A DNA stretch of 64,000 nucleotides, taken from Oscheius onirici. Its lineage: Eukaryota; Nematoda; Chromadorea; Rhabditida; Rhabditidae. The notes beneath the pieces were generated by a model. That model searched no databases. It saw only the letters and a list, made by a program, of their open reading frames with translations, and was not told the DNA's origin. The number at the start of each line of letters is the position of its first letter. Positions within the stretch are counted from its first letter, which is position 1. Below are positions 22,351 through 33,874 of the stretch, in pieces. A program made the translations under genes and the position numbers. Location: contig OW051468.1 of the NCBI GenBank assembly GCA_932521025.1, positions 7,750,064-7,814,063 of the forward strand, in the 5' to 3' direction.

Positions 22351-25300
22351 TCAGGCACGGGCCTCTTGGATCGGCGCTAAGGATTCGCCTAGACGAGGAG
22401 GAAGTATTGCTGGAGGGGCTGAGGGCTGGACAGGACTGCGACCGTGTGAAGTACTCGGCGGAGCTTCATCCAGATGAATGTGCTTAAAACGTACTGGTTT
22501 TTAGAGAATTGACAAATTTAGAGTGCGCACCAACTCAAAAACTCACCTCATTGAGCCAGTAACAGTTCACAGCTCCCTTTCCCTTGACCTGTACTATTCC
22601 TCTCTGAACGAGCTTGTAGTCAGTCGACCGCTCCATCAGCTTGAAAGCAGACACCTGAAACTCTTCTCTAGGCAAGAGTGAGTCGTGGTCACCTCGCTGG
22701 TCTGTATCTGGTTGGGAGGACAGTTGGACTGCATCCTAGAGGCGAAATTTACCTGAAAGTATGAGTATGGTCTGATAAAATACTAATAGTATTCAATAGC
22801 ATTTCGTTTTGAGACCGACTGTGTATCGCGCCTGAGTAATTTATTGTCCCCTCTTCGGTCAAGTTACGATATAGAAATCGCGACGAGACCATTTTCAACT
22901 AGCAGTCTAAATGAACTAAAACTATTTAAATGGGTCTCGAAACGAAAGTCTTTTGAGATTACGGTACTTTAGCAGATTCATTCACTTACCGTGTCTCCAA
23001 AAAGACAAAATCTCGGTGCCACATTTCCAATGACTCCCGTGGCTATTGGTCCACAATGAAAGCCTATTTTGCAGCGAGTTTTAAACTCGGGAAACGATTC
23101 GACTTTATAATTCCAAGCTACCTAAATACGAACTGTTTTCGAAGGAATCCTTCTTACCTCTCTGATCTCCAAACTAATATCCGCAATTTCGCTGATGTTG
23201 CGACCGGAGTTTTCTTTAGGCACGCCAGATACTACCATGTATGTCTCACCCGTTGTTTCTACTTTATACGCGTCGTGTCGAGTAATAACTTGGTCGAAGA
23301 GCTCGAAAATGTCGTTGAGGAAGAAGATTACCTGAATTTGACATGAGGGCAACAAAGCTCGGGATACCTGATCAGGAGTGGCCTGTTTCAGCAGGACACC
23401 AAATTCACAGAGCTGAACGAAGAGAACTGTCGCTTCGTCGTAATATCTGGGCTCGACATTTCCTCCCTCCATCAGAACTTTGGCAACGGAACTAAAACAG
23501 TTAGAATGATGACACAGCCGTCTACGAGTTTTGGCTCAAAGAAAATATAACCTGTCCAAGTTTTGAATACTCGAGTTGGCGTGAAGTTTTCACACCGAGT
23601 TGGGTCCAGGTTTCAAATACTTACAAGATCAAACAAACCAATTTCTAAAACAAATAGAGCCATCCTTTCACTTCTAAAACAGAATCGGAGATAGATTACT
23701 GCCAAGGTGCATCCCCAAACTTTCTTTCCCTGTTGTATATTTCTCCTTACCCCAAGTTTTATCCCGCGTATTATTATACCCCAAATTCCAATATCGTTCC
23801 CCTCCGGCCACCCATTTTATGGCCCTATACCTGCATTTTCCATACAGCCTCATTTCCCTTTCTCCCCTTTCAACACTTCGCCTATGTCCAATTCATAGAA
23901 ATAAATAAATACTTTGTTTGGATTACCAATCTATTCGAGTAATCGCTTGACATTTAACTTGACCTGTTTGTGGTCAAGGATGATATACGGACACCGTTTC
24001 CGCTTTAGTGTTAGAAAGGTGTACTTCCAACAAGAATCTAGCACGCTTAAAAGGAAAATACATACACTGGAAGCATTTCGTTGAGGAGCCGTAAAGTCTG
24101 TTCTTGGGCCTCTTGAAGCAGACTACTTCTCTCGGCGACAATCTTCTCCAAATTGAGGGCATACTTTTCGTTCAGCTCGAGCATCTGATCCACCAACTGA
24201 CCTTTTCTAAAAAGATAGTGTTACTGTCATCAAAATTCAGCGTGGTTATTCTGTCTTGTTACCTGGTTCTCTTTAATCGGATGTTAAAGGGGAAAAGACT
24301 TACGCTTGACTGAAAGTGGATTCGACAGCCTTTCTCAGATCCTTCAATTTCGGCCTACTTTCCGGCTTTGACCAGCACTGCTCGACCATCTAAAGAGGTT
24401 ATTTCAGAAATGGACAATCTCTACCGAACAGAAGGCAGTATCTTGGTCTTCGATGTTCTGAATGGCCGGTTTCCACGTCTGATTAATAATCTTCTGTATG
24501 CTGTCCGAACGTCCCAGCACTCCGCAATGTTCGTAGGGACTGTGTCGGAAGAGAACTTGGAAAATGAGGTAGCCGAGAGAGAAGATGTCTCCCTCGGGAG
24601 TTCCTTTCGGATAGTTTTTTGTCACTTCCATTCCCATTAGATTTTCCGGGGCGAATGGGAGGTAGACTGAACGCTCTTTCTTTTAATCATGTCCGAAGAA
24701 GAGAGTAAAGTCTGTTCAAAAAAGAATGCTACTGTAGTCCAAAGTTGCCTTTCCTGCGGGACCTTTGTGCACTTTTTGGGCTGCCTAACAGCTAGGTAAA
24801 TTTGAAATCACAGGGAAGCTTTTTTAGATTACTGCATTCCTATTTGTTGAACAGGCTCTATCTGAAAAACTTACAAGAATACGGAATTGCTTCTGCGACC
24901 TCTAGCGTTTTCTTGTTGATCAACTCGTGAACCATGTTGCATACTCCGAAATTGGACAGTTTCAATACCCAATAGTTGTCGATGAGACAGTTGGCAGCAG
25001 TCAAAAGGCCGTGATACCCGATTGCAGATTTGTGCAGGAAGAGCAGTCCTTTAATTACATCGCGGATAAAGGATGACTTGAATGTCACCTCCATTCCGAA
25101 TTCTTGATCGTTAATGAAGTCCTAAAGTACTTTCTCATTTTCAGTTCCGAACAAATTTTAAAGGACTGTCCTCATAGCATGAACAAACTGTACCTCTAAA
25201 GAAGCCTTCTCGACCATGCTGCTAATAATGTAGAAGGGAGCTCTTCCCGTATTGTTGGAGTCGCGCTCGTTGCAGACCAATCCCACGAATCTGTTCAAGT

Positions 25301-28300
25301 TGTCGTTGTTCAGCAGACGCAGCTCATACAGGTATTTCAGCTCAGCTCTGAAAATGAGTCTTTGATCAATGTTCCAGTAGTTTCACTATTTAACTACCTC
25401 ATCTGAGGTAACGCACTATTCTAAGCCAAAAGTTACTGCTTATTCTAAAAATTTACCGCAAAACTCCGGGTAAGAAAACTATCTCTCACTTTTGCCACTT
25501 GATCTTTGTAGCCTGGAAGAACGCCAAAAACTCGGCTTTGGTATTGCTGATGAGAGCATAGCTGGCTATCGTCCGCTTCTTTCCCGCCTGGTCCTGTTTC
25601 GCTCCTCCTTTTGACTGAAATCAGATGAATCTTCCAAAGGAAAAGAAAACCAACCGCTCTGTTTTCGATAATCTTGATTTCGTCCTTCTTCAACTTCCAG
25701 TGCATTCTGTACTGATTAAAGCTGCGCTTGCGATGACAGATTCTTGTAATGACACAGCAGGCAATCAGACAGATGAAGAACCCGATGGCTATGAACCAGC
25801 CGACATCTGGAAAGTTCTGCTTTTTCGACAGATTGTTCGACTTACACCAACTGGAAGCGCAACTGTTCGTAAAAGTACAGACTGCTTTGGTTCTCGTCGT
25901 CAGTTCATTCCAGTAGGATGAGTCATTGTAGTGGACGGTCATAGTCTAAAAATAGAAATGTTTCGAAAGAAAGTTGACTAACCAAGTCGAAGCAACGCAC
26001 ACCATCACAGCTAACTTTCGAAGTTGTCGTCAGATTTGCAATGCGGGTGAACACAACTGAATCATTTTCGTTAAATTTAGTTTGCAAAAATCTTACCACT
26101 TTCCGACGTGAGTCTGAAGTAGGCATAGTCGTTCAGGTAAGAACTGCCTGCATCGAAACGAAAGCTGCCGAATTGGCCTAAAGAAAGTCTTTAATTTTCG
26201 TAGTTGTTGGGAAATGAAACCGTTTGAATACTACGACGGGGAGTCGAGACACTTTAACTTGATGTCGTTACTAATGGAGAATGTCCCCCTTGCTTGCAGA
26301 ACTGTTTTGATTTTACCCGTAAATTCAATCTGTTCAAAAAGGAGGGTCACAAAACAAATTTGAAAGACAAGTTGTGCTACGCCCCTCCGGAGCTAAGTGA
26401 CTTAGTTTTGTCATTTTCAAAACAAATAACAGTTAACAGTTTGCTGTTTGATCCCTCTCCAGATCAATTAATAGATAAGAGTAGCTTAAATGCTGTACAC
26501 GAAGCAAAAATACAACTTGCAAGGTCTGAAAGTGCAGAGACAGATCTCTGTCCCTCTGTCTCTCTGTCCCTCTATGTTTCTCTGTCCCTCTGTCCTTCTG
26601 AACCTCTTTCTCGTATCCCTGACCGTGCTCCTGTTCTCCCCTATCCCTGTTCTCCAGTTGTGATATCACCCCGTTAGAGCGGAAGTTATAGTAGAAACCC
26701 CCATGAACGCTTTCCCGTATTCCTAACCCGCACTTGATTCTCTACTGTCTGGAAACCGTCCCCAGTCAAAAATAATCCAAGTCCAATTGCAAGTTGACTT
26801 GTCCAAACCTGTTACACTAACTCCTTTCTCCTTAATTGTGCGCACAAATTGCTCCATTTTGATTGCCGCTACAAAAGTTGGAATTTATTGGTCGAGTATC
26901 CAATTTGCCCCCCCCCCCCTCGAAGGTCTCGAAGGGAAGAGCTATAAAATAGATTGCGGTAATCATTCGGACCACACGATACTCTACAGACTCACCAGCA
27001 GCAAACTGCATGTTCTTAAAGGAACTGGCGAAGTCTGTCGTGTCGCCAGTCCGACCCTGTTTAGCCGCATAGCAGAAGGCGTAGCAGCCAAGAAACAGTG
27101 AGAATTTGCTACTGAAGGGACCCTAAAAAGGCGAATCTTTCTTTTTTTTGACAAACAAATACCGTTACGCTGTCCTTGTCGAAATCGCTGATGTTCGCGG
27201 CAATGATGCTGTTGGTGAGATCTGGAGCCACTACCAGAGCATGAGAATCGACAATCTCCTTCCTTGATCCCGGCGTATTGATCAAATAAACTGGATCGAG
27301 GGACATCAGAATGACAATAAAGCCGTTCGAATACCACATCGGTGCTTCTAGAGACTTTAAAAAGTCGGTGTATTCGTAGTCTGTCGCCACGACCAGTACT
27401 GGAACAACCTTGTTAAAGAACTAAAGACCGTGGAAGATGAGGCAGATTTGACCTCAAGATCCAATTTATCATCCAAACATTGAATACATCGAGTTACGGT
27501 TTTGTTGGAAACGACTCCTACCTTTGGAGCCGTTAGTCTCAATATCGTCTCGAATATTCGAGGGAAAAGTTCCTCGTTCGTCGTAGAGACCAAAGACTGA
27601 GACAGGAAACAGTGGATCTCGTTCGAGGTAGTCGAGAACAGCCTGTGCCAGTGGATAATGGTTCATGTTCCTCGCCTGTGGTCCAACCAAAGAAATCTGC
27701 AAAACTATCGTTTTTTTTTGTCGAAAATTAAGCTGACATTTCCTATGCTGCCGCTCTCGTTCTCGAGAAGTCTGAAGACCTCGTAAACAGATCTAATGAG
27801 GCCCGCCGGCGATGCCATCGTCGTGGAAACGCTGTTTGGAAAACTCTGAACGCGTTTATTTCAAGTTTGAGGAAAGAAACGAACCGAAGAGTCGAGCATC
27901 TTTTCGTCCTGAACACTCCGAGAGAACATTCCCTTCTTCCAGAAATACGACATTCGACCAATTTCTGCACTCTCGTCCATGCACGTCGGCCCAATAAAGC
28001 CATTGACCTGAACTTGTACTTTGGCTCTGTCTCACATTACCTCAGACCCCTGTACCCAAAAAACTACTTTATCTTAAGTTTTTCTTCTCATAAGGTGAAA
28101 AAATACCTGTTCGGTGTAAACCAGCTCAACTGCCCCAGCTGTTCCTTTCGAGCTCGAACCTGAACACGCTGTCCTATAAACTACGCTGAAAAGCGTCATT
28201 CCCCGATTTCTTTCGAAAAGTCAAACCTGATGCTGTCAGAGACACAATTACCGTCCTGCACGGCATACAGTATACCATTGTTACAGAGAGTCGTCTCATT

Positions 28301-28381
28301 CCCACCAGCCTGTAGAACTCCCAGTTTGATAGAGTCGGTCAGAGTCAGGAAGGAGAACAAGAGGAGCAGTTGTTCTCTCAT
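22351..28381 (-). CDS. Receptor-type guanylyl cyclase with degenerate catalytic site
   Basis: Around 20 exons. The start at 28381 gives a signal peptide (MREQLLLLFSFLTLTDS) and an extracellular ligand-binding domain. A single membrane segment (GWFIAIGFFICLIACCV, near 25800-25735) is followed by a kinase-homology domain (NNDNLNRFVGL; HGLLTAANCL in place of HRD; FAPENLMG), then the dimerisation helix (LVDQMLELNEKYALNLEK). The cyclase domain runs about 23490-22550, with HCGPIATGVIGN, CLFGDTVNFASRMQS and WLNE, and a Pro/Ser-rich tail ends EARA. In C. elegans such GCYs act in sensory neurons, making cGMP. Here the metal-binding FSDI motif is FVQL and IGDAY is TGETY, so catalysis is doubtful. One extracellular exon region (27430-27600) needs a frame change that I could not explain by canonical splicing. 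The 818-bp intron 26178-26995 holds a CT-rich tract and a C-run. Confidence 0.88.
24725..24800 (+). repeat. Half copy of the CPD-intron foldback element
   Basis: AATGCTACTGTA, CCTGCGGGACC and GGGCTGCCTAACAGC match 12411-12480 in the same order. It lies in a cyclase intron. The right half of the palindrome is missing. Confidence 0.6.
26520..26660 (+). repeat. CT-rich simple-sequence tract
   Basis: Imperfect iterations of CTGTCCCTCTGTC / CTCTGTC within the largest cyclase intron. A run of about a dozen C follows near 26909. Confidence 0.7.
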
Positions 28382-28930
28382 TCGTGGAGGTGCATCTCAT
28401 GGAAGAGAGGGCTTCTGAAATCTGAGTCAGAGTTCGGTTAAAGCGGATTAAGTGGGAGAGAGGAGACTGGAGAGTTCTTCAGAAGAGAGAACGTTGCGAA
28501 ACTGTATAGTAACTGGCCAGTTACGGTAGATTTGTTGGTTTATTCACTCAAATTTATATACGGTCCCGACACGAACAACAAAACCGTAACCCGCCAGGTA
28601 GTTCGCTCTGAGCAGACTGTACAGCACATGAAGGGTGTCTAGAAGTCACACAAATCTTCTAGAGAATCCTGAAAGAAACTTTTGTGATTTGGTATTCCAA
28701 TTCGCAGGAATTGACCAGCAGGAACCATACAGACTGTGGCGAGCTTGCGAAAGATGGGGGCCAGAAAAGATGGTAAGACGACAAGTGATTCAATTGAAAG
28801 GAAGATTCACAGATAACCATGGCGACGGTGCGTCTGATGACGGCTCACCTGCCTCGCCAATCAGGTGAACCCTCTCTCTCTCTCGTTGGAAGGAACACAA
28901 TTGGAAAGACTAAGTGAACAGATTCTACAG
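28382..28930. other. 5' flank of cyclase gene, no gene seen
   Basis: This is upstream DNA of the cyclase gene. Open frame 28635-28868 has no recognisable domain and may be decayed LINE sequence, since reverse-transcriptase remnants begin just downstream. Confidence 0.3.
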
Positions 28931-29089
28931 TGTTTGAAGATGAGACGGAATCGAGGCAGATGCGGTTGCCAGAGGGATGAATACCTCTGCGGATTACCCG
29001 AGTCAATAATTGCCTCAAAAAGGATTCACCACGTATCATTGATTACGCAGTTTCGTCTGCGACGAGAGCATGCTGCTTGGAAAGGGCTT

Positions 29090-29534
29090 GTTTCTTCCGA
29101 ACAGGCCGGGGGTCCGCTAATACGTTATATCCATCCAGACTTTGCTCAAGAGGTTATACGAATCATCCAAGACTTATGTCATTGTGAATCTGGATACGGT
29201 TGAAGTAGACTTTCAAAAGGGAGTTTGTCAAGGAGACAGTCTGTCGCCTCTACTATTCAACTGTGTATTACGAAGTGTCATGAGGTTTATCGACTGGGAG
29301 ACTCATGGACTGAAGATTGATGGCCGGTATGTCACAAGTTTGGAGTATGCAGACGACGTTACGCTGATAGGAAAGACTCGTACAGAACTGGAGAATATGC
29401 TAAAGAAACTCAGCGAGGCTTCATCTACTGTCGGACTGCGCATAAACGACAAGAAGACCCTCCTGATGAACAGCTGTAGTACTACACGAGCCCCAATCCT
29501 TGCCTCGTGTGGCAGACCGAGGTTGACCTTTTGA
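29090..29534 (+). pseudogene. LINE reverse transcriptase fragment (RTE-like)
   Basis: In shifting frames the segment reads SEQAG (RT block before the palm), FQKGVCQGDSLSPLLF, DGRYVTSLEYADDVTLIG (the YADD catalytic motif, near 29343) and GLRINDKKT. This order is that of RTE/BovB-type non-LTR retrotransposons. Upstream and downstream parts are missing or frameshifted, so the copy is dead. The C-terminal part resumes after about 570 bp of unrelated DNA. Confidence 0.85.
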
Positions 29535-29539
29535 ATATA

Positions 29540-29705
29540 CTTGGGCACGAGCCGAAATTTTTAGGCTCGAGCTTTTTCGACCCGGCTCGAGAGGCATGGT
29601 CGAGCCGAGCCTAATTTTTTGCCAGACCGAGCCGAGCCTCTTTTTCAACTGCTTCGAGCCGAGCCAGCTCGCGGACCTCTTCGAGCCGAGCCGGCTCGAG
29701 CCTCC
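29540..29705. repeat. GAGCC-rich repeat interrupting the LINE
   Basis: Dense iterations of GAGCCGAGCC, GGCTCGAG and their complements, separated by T-rich spacers, are followed by the AAGGTTGGCAACGCCC block shared with 14858. It separates the RT palm from the LINE C-terminus. It may be a nested non-autonomous element, but its ends are not defined. Confidence 0.5.
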
Positions 29706-30105
29706 AAGGGAAAATTTCAGAACAAAGTTTTTCTCCAAACAAGGTTGGCAACGCCCTTCCAGGGCTAAAGTAGAAATTCATGACTTTGCTCTGTAACGGA
29801 GCCCTAGTTGTGGTTTCCCTTTCATTCCTCCTTTGTTACTCTCCTCCAGATGCTCTCCCTGACCCTCCAAAGAAACTACCGAAATTATATTTGATCCCAC
29901 TCCCTCCCAAGCCTAACTTTTTCTAGTGTCCTCTGTCCTCCCTTGTTTCTAATTTCTCGATACATTCTCTCTGTCCACCCCCTGCATTCTGCAATGTGTT
30001 TGTCCTTCCCGGTCTTCTCCTATCCCTCTCCGTTCTCATCCAAAACCAAAATTATATAAAAAAAACACAAAACTATACGTTAGATCATATACTAGTGATG
30101 AGTGA

Positions 30106-30530
30106 GCTGCAGTTCATTAAAGAGACTACACTACACGAAGTCGATGTGGAAATAACAAGAAGAATAGGAGCCGGTTGGGCCGCATTTAATCGTCACCGAA
30201 GATTCCTGTCCAAGCCCCTATGAGACTAACAAGGCGAGTATACAATACCTGCGTAGTTCCGTCTCTCGTATATGGATGCGAAACGTGGGCTCTACGGACA
30301 GAAGAAAGGAGGAAATTGGCCACTGTACAAAGACGTATGGAAAGAGCGATGTTAGGTCTGACCTTACTCCACAGAGTCAGGAACAACGATGTAAGAAGAA
30401 AGACGGGACTCACTGACATACAAGTACTAGCCTGGAGACGAAAGCTGAATTGGGCACAGAAGATGGCCACAATGACAAACGATAGATGGCCCAAAATATC
30501 TACGGAATGGTGGACAAGCGAAAACTGGTC
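30106..30530 (+). pseudogene. C-terminal part of the same RTE-like LINE
   Basis: The text reads ITRRIGAGWAAFNRH, VVPSLVYGCETWALR, VQRRMERAMLGL and RRKTGLTDIQ, ending around RKLNWAQKMATM. These are the conserved post-RT motifs of RTE-clade ORFs. One frame break occurs near 30220. Because RT and tail fragments share orientation and order, they are read as one interrupted copy. Confidence 0.8.
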
Positions 30531-33500
30531 GAGACAGAAGGTGGTGCTGAGGAAGAGCCAGTGGCCGAGTGCGAAGAAGATTGGGTCAACTGGTACGATG
30601 AGGCGGATTTTCGCAACTCGGAGGAAGTCAAAGACGCGTTCCGCCAGCAGGTAGACTTCAAGCAGCCCTGGTCAATGCCCGACGAGGTCAAGAATGCCCG
30701 AAGTCCGCCCAGGCTGCGACGAGTGCTGACGGTTCTGCAATGCATGGGTCTTGAGCCGGTGCCGGAGGAGGACAGTCCAGCCCAGGCAGAAGAAGATGAG
30801 CCGACGGAGCGCGGCCCAGCCACACCAGAAGCTGCGAGCCTGACGACTGCCGCTGAGCAAGAGGAAGGCAGCCCGGCACAGCCCGACCGCGTAAGTTTAA
30901 ATTTTCTGGGTTTGGGGGAAAGTAGCAAAACTGATCATTAGAGTAGCATGAAGTCAAAAAGTTCCGCTGAGAAACACGGCTCGGACAATATGCGGTTGAA
31001 TTTGAACGGAAGAGAGCGAAAGCTAACGAAAAGAAGCCAAATTACGCAAGGAAATTCGCAAAAGTTGATAGTAAAACGCTGCAGCTCGAATGAATTGAAA
31101 CGGAACTTACTCGTTGGGACGAAGACATCTCCAGTTGAAGCGTCCTTGACGAAGATGGCCCATGAGATCTGAAAAGTAATCATTACAAAACAAGATTTGA
31201 CTGATTTGGAACAAATTAAGCGTAAAATTTACCTGGAAAGGTCCCAGAAGGCTTCGGCGACTGCTGACTTCGCTCAAACAGCCAGAAACCTGAAAAGTAT
31301 TGAATTAGCCAAAAAGAAATACGAGGTAGTGTAACAATAAGTTTCATAGATGCCGTATATGTGAGAAACTCATCAAATACGCAACTGACGCTATTTTACG
31401 TAGAAAATGACAGAAATTGGGAGTTTTGAGACTGGAAGTAGTGAGTAAAGAAACGAAACGAGTTAATTTTCTATGAAATACAGCAATAAAGAGTCATCGG
31501 CGAGGGAATGTCGGAAGGTACTCGTGTTGGTAGTAGTCAGCATTCGAAACAAGGTTTAAATGAAAGATAAAGAGGAGGAAGCTTAAAAAACGGAAATTCT
31601 ATTGTATTACGTGTGGAAAGAATAATGGCCCTCCTTCTAAAATTTTTGTTTTTATTCAAAATGCCACCAAAACTTGGCTGAAAGGGGGCAGTGTAGGGCT
31701 CAACTTCCCCACAAAATTTCAGCCAATTTGCATTTTCTATGGCGGAGCAAGGTCGACTTTATCACTTTTTGGGGTCCGACCTCGCGACACTGTCGGACTC
31801 ATAACTTTTTTTTTTGAGGATAACGTATCGACATGTCCTATGGCCTATTAGATGCATCACATATGAGGCAATATCCCTGTACAATATCAGTGGCGAAATT
31901 AGGTCTGTGGAAGAAGAATGTCTCATGGAATGTTCTAGAAGCTTCTGGAATCCCAGTTTTGGAAGTGCCGAAAAGAGGCAAATTGGAAGAATAAAAATTT
32001 ACATGATGCTTTTGGCCAAGTGAAAAAAAGTTTAGGAGCGAGTGTTTGAGGAAACTGTTCGATGGCGTGATCTGATATTGTACAGGGATATTGCCTCATA
32101 TGTGATGCATGCCATAAGCTATAGAACATGCTGATGTGTTTTCCTCAAAAAAAGTTATGGGTCCGACAGTGCCGCGAGGTCGGACTCCAAAAAGTGGTAA
32201 AATCGACCTAGCTCCGTCATAGAAAATGCAAATTGGCTGAAATTTTGTGGGGAAGTTAGGTCCTGTACTGCCCCCTTTCAGCCAAGTTTTGGTGGCATTT
32301 TGATTAAAAACAAAAATTTTAGAAGGAGGGCCATTATTCTTTCCACACGTAATATTTTCAGTACTAGCTCGAGAATCGAAGGAAGCTAGCATAGGATTAG
32401 GTTGAAATTTGAATGTAGGAGAGCAAAATATAACGAAATAAACTCAAATTACACAAGGAAACTTGCAAAAGTTGGTAGTAAAGCGCAGAAGCTAGAATGA
32501 ATTGAAACCGAACTTACTGGTGTTGTCCCTGGCGTAGGAACCACTGACGTCTCCAGTTGATTCCTCGATGAAGATGGTCCAGAAATCTGCAAAGCAATCA
32601 TTACAAAAAAAACCAGAATATGGCTGTTTTGGAACAAATTCAAAGTTAAGTTTACCTGCAACAGTACCAGAAAGCTTCTGCCGACGTCCCACAGATGATC
32701 CGATGCCTGAAAAATACCGAATTACCCAAAGAATATGGAACAATACTAAATAAGTTTTACCTGGAGAATCCAATAGAAGCGGCGATGTAGACGAAGCAAA
32801 TACGAAACCGACGCGATTTCACGTTGACAATGACAACAATTGGAAGTTTTGAGACTGGAAGTTTGAGCAAAGATACGAAATGAGTCAAATTTCAAGTAAA
32901 TACTGCAAGAAAGTTAGTCGTTAGCAAGGTAATCGAGTTGGCAAGAGCCAGCATTCAAAACTAGACCTAAGTGGAAGATAAACAGGAAGAAAAAGGGAAA
33001 TTCTATTGTTTCTTTTCAGTACGATCTCGAATTGGACGATTTGCCGCCGCTGCCAGAGGATGACGACGATTGGGAGCAGTCTCGAGAGGAGACGCCACTG
33101 CCGCCTCTGCCCGATGCCAAGTCCATCAGCCCCATTCTCCAATCTGAAGAGCCATCTCCTGTTCCATCCAGAAAAAGGCACGCCTCATCCAGCCCGGGCA
33201 CATCTACTTCGCCGAAAAGAAGACGAGATTTGGAGCTAAGCTCTCCGTCTTCGAGCCCTGTACCCCAGTCTGAGGAGCCCTCTTCGACTCCATCCCAAAA
33301 CAGGAACGCCTCACCCAGTCCAGAAAGTTCGCCGATCTTGATGCGACGACGTGATCCTGAGCCCAGCTCTCCGTCCTCGAGCCCTTCTCCTTCTTCTTCT
33401 ACTCCCAGTACTCCAAGAAAGAGACCTGCTGCGATGCCGCCGATTGGAGCCCCTCCTTCAAGGAAGACAGCCATCGACCTCTTGGACGAGAACAGGCGAG

Positions 33501-33874
33501 AGACGGCCAAGAAGATCAAGGAGGCCCAGGATAGTCCCAGACCTACGATTCGAGGATTTGGCGGTGTTCTGCCTCAGCCTGCTCTATACGTCGCGGCCCC
33601 TCCTCCCGGACTGCTACCTGCTCCTCTGACGCGTCATGATGTGATCTACCGGGCAGCCAGCCTTCAATCTTCCTTGGAATCCATGCGGCTTGAAGTCCTA
33701 GATGCGCCCCTCGGAGACACGACCACTTTGGACTACACGAGAAGTCTCCGTCGTCTCAGCACAACATTGGCACGGATCAGAGCGACAGTAGAGTCCGGCG
33801 ATTTGGACAAGCTGACGAAGAGCCTAGAGCGAACACAGACTCGTCTCTCGGCCCTGTGGAGAGGTCGCCACTAG
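30486..33874 (+). CDS. Orphan, disordered acidic/proline-serine-rich protein
   Basis: Two exons: 30486-30890 (donor CGC|GTAAGT) and 33020-33874 (acceptor TTTTCAG), phase 0. They encode about 420 residues, starting MAQNIYGMVDKRKL. The N-terminal part is acidic with WVNWYDEADFRNSEEVKD and RLRRVLTVLQCMGL. A low-complexity Ser/Pro middle repeats SSPSSSP with basic SPKRRRD-type clusters (likely nuclear localisation signals). A helical C-terminus, DYTRSLRRLSTTLARI, runs to SALWRG. I recognise no domain. It is more GC-rich than its surroundings. Exon 1 overlaps the 3' end of the dead LINE, and the 2.1-kb intron contains duplicated segments and a foldback element. It could be a young gene, or ORF1 of an unrecognised mobile element. 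Confidence 0.5.
30940..31606. repeat. Intronic duplicated segment, copy 1
   Basis: Diverged direct duplicate of 32380-33010. Shared blocks include GAATGAATTGAAAC, GACATCTCCAGTTGA / GACGTCTCCAGTTGA, AATCATTACAAAA, TTTTGAGACTGGAAGT and GGAAATTCTATTGT. On the minus strand both copies show aligned acceptor/donor pairs bracketing short open segments, for example STGDV. Confidence 0.65.
31607..32352. mobile_element. 746-bp foldback (long inverted repeat) element
   Basis: The left arm (31607-31890) and right arm (32072-32352) are near-perfect reverse complements over about 280 bp, separated by a 181-bp spacer. The outer ends read TTACGTGTGGAAAG and CTTTCCACACGTAA, each flanked by TA (31605-31606 and 32353-32354), which fits a TA target duplication. 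No transposase frame is present in arms or spacer, so it is non-autonomous. It lies in the intron of the orphan gene, at the junction between two duplicated segments. Confidence 0.85.
32380..33010. repeat. Intronic duplicated segment, copy 2
   Basis: Partner of 30940-31606. Copy 2 runs into the acceptor of exon 2 of the orphan gene (TTCTATTGTTTCTTTTCAG). Just after the foldback element, ATTTTCAGTAC recalls the same acceptor, so the duplication probably took in the intron end and the foldback element landed in copy 1. Confidence 0.6.

Noticed and set aside
26433-26669. Charged minus-strand frame rich in RDRGTEKH-type repeats
   Set aside because: It is translation of the CT-rich simple repeat in a cyclase intron.
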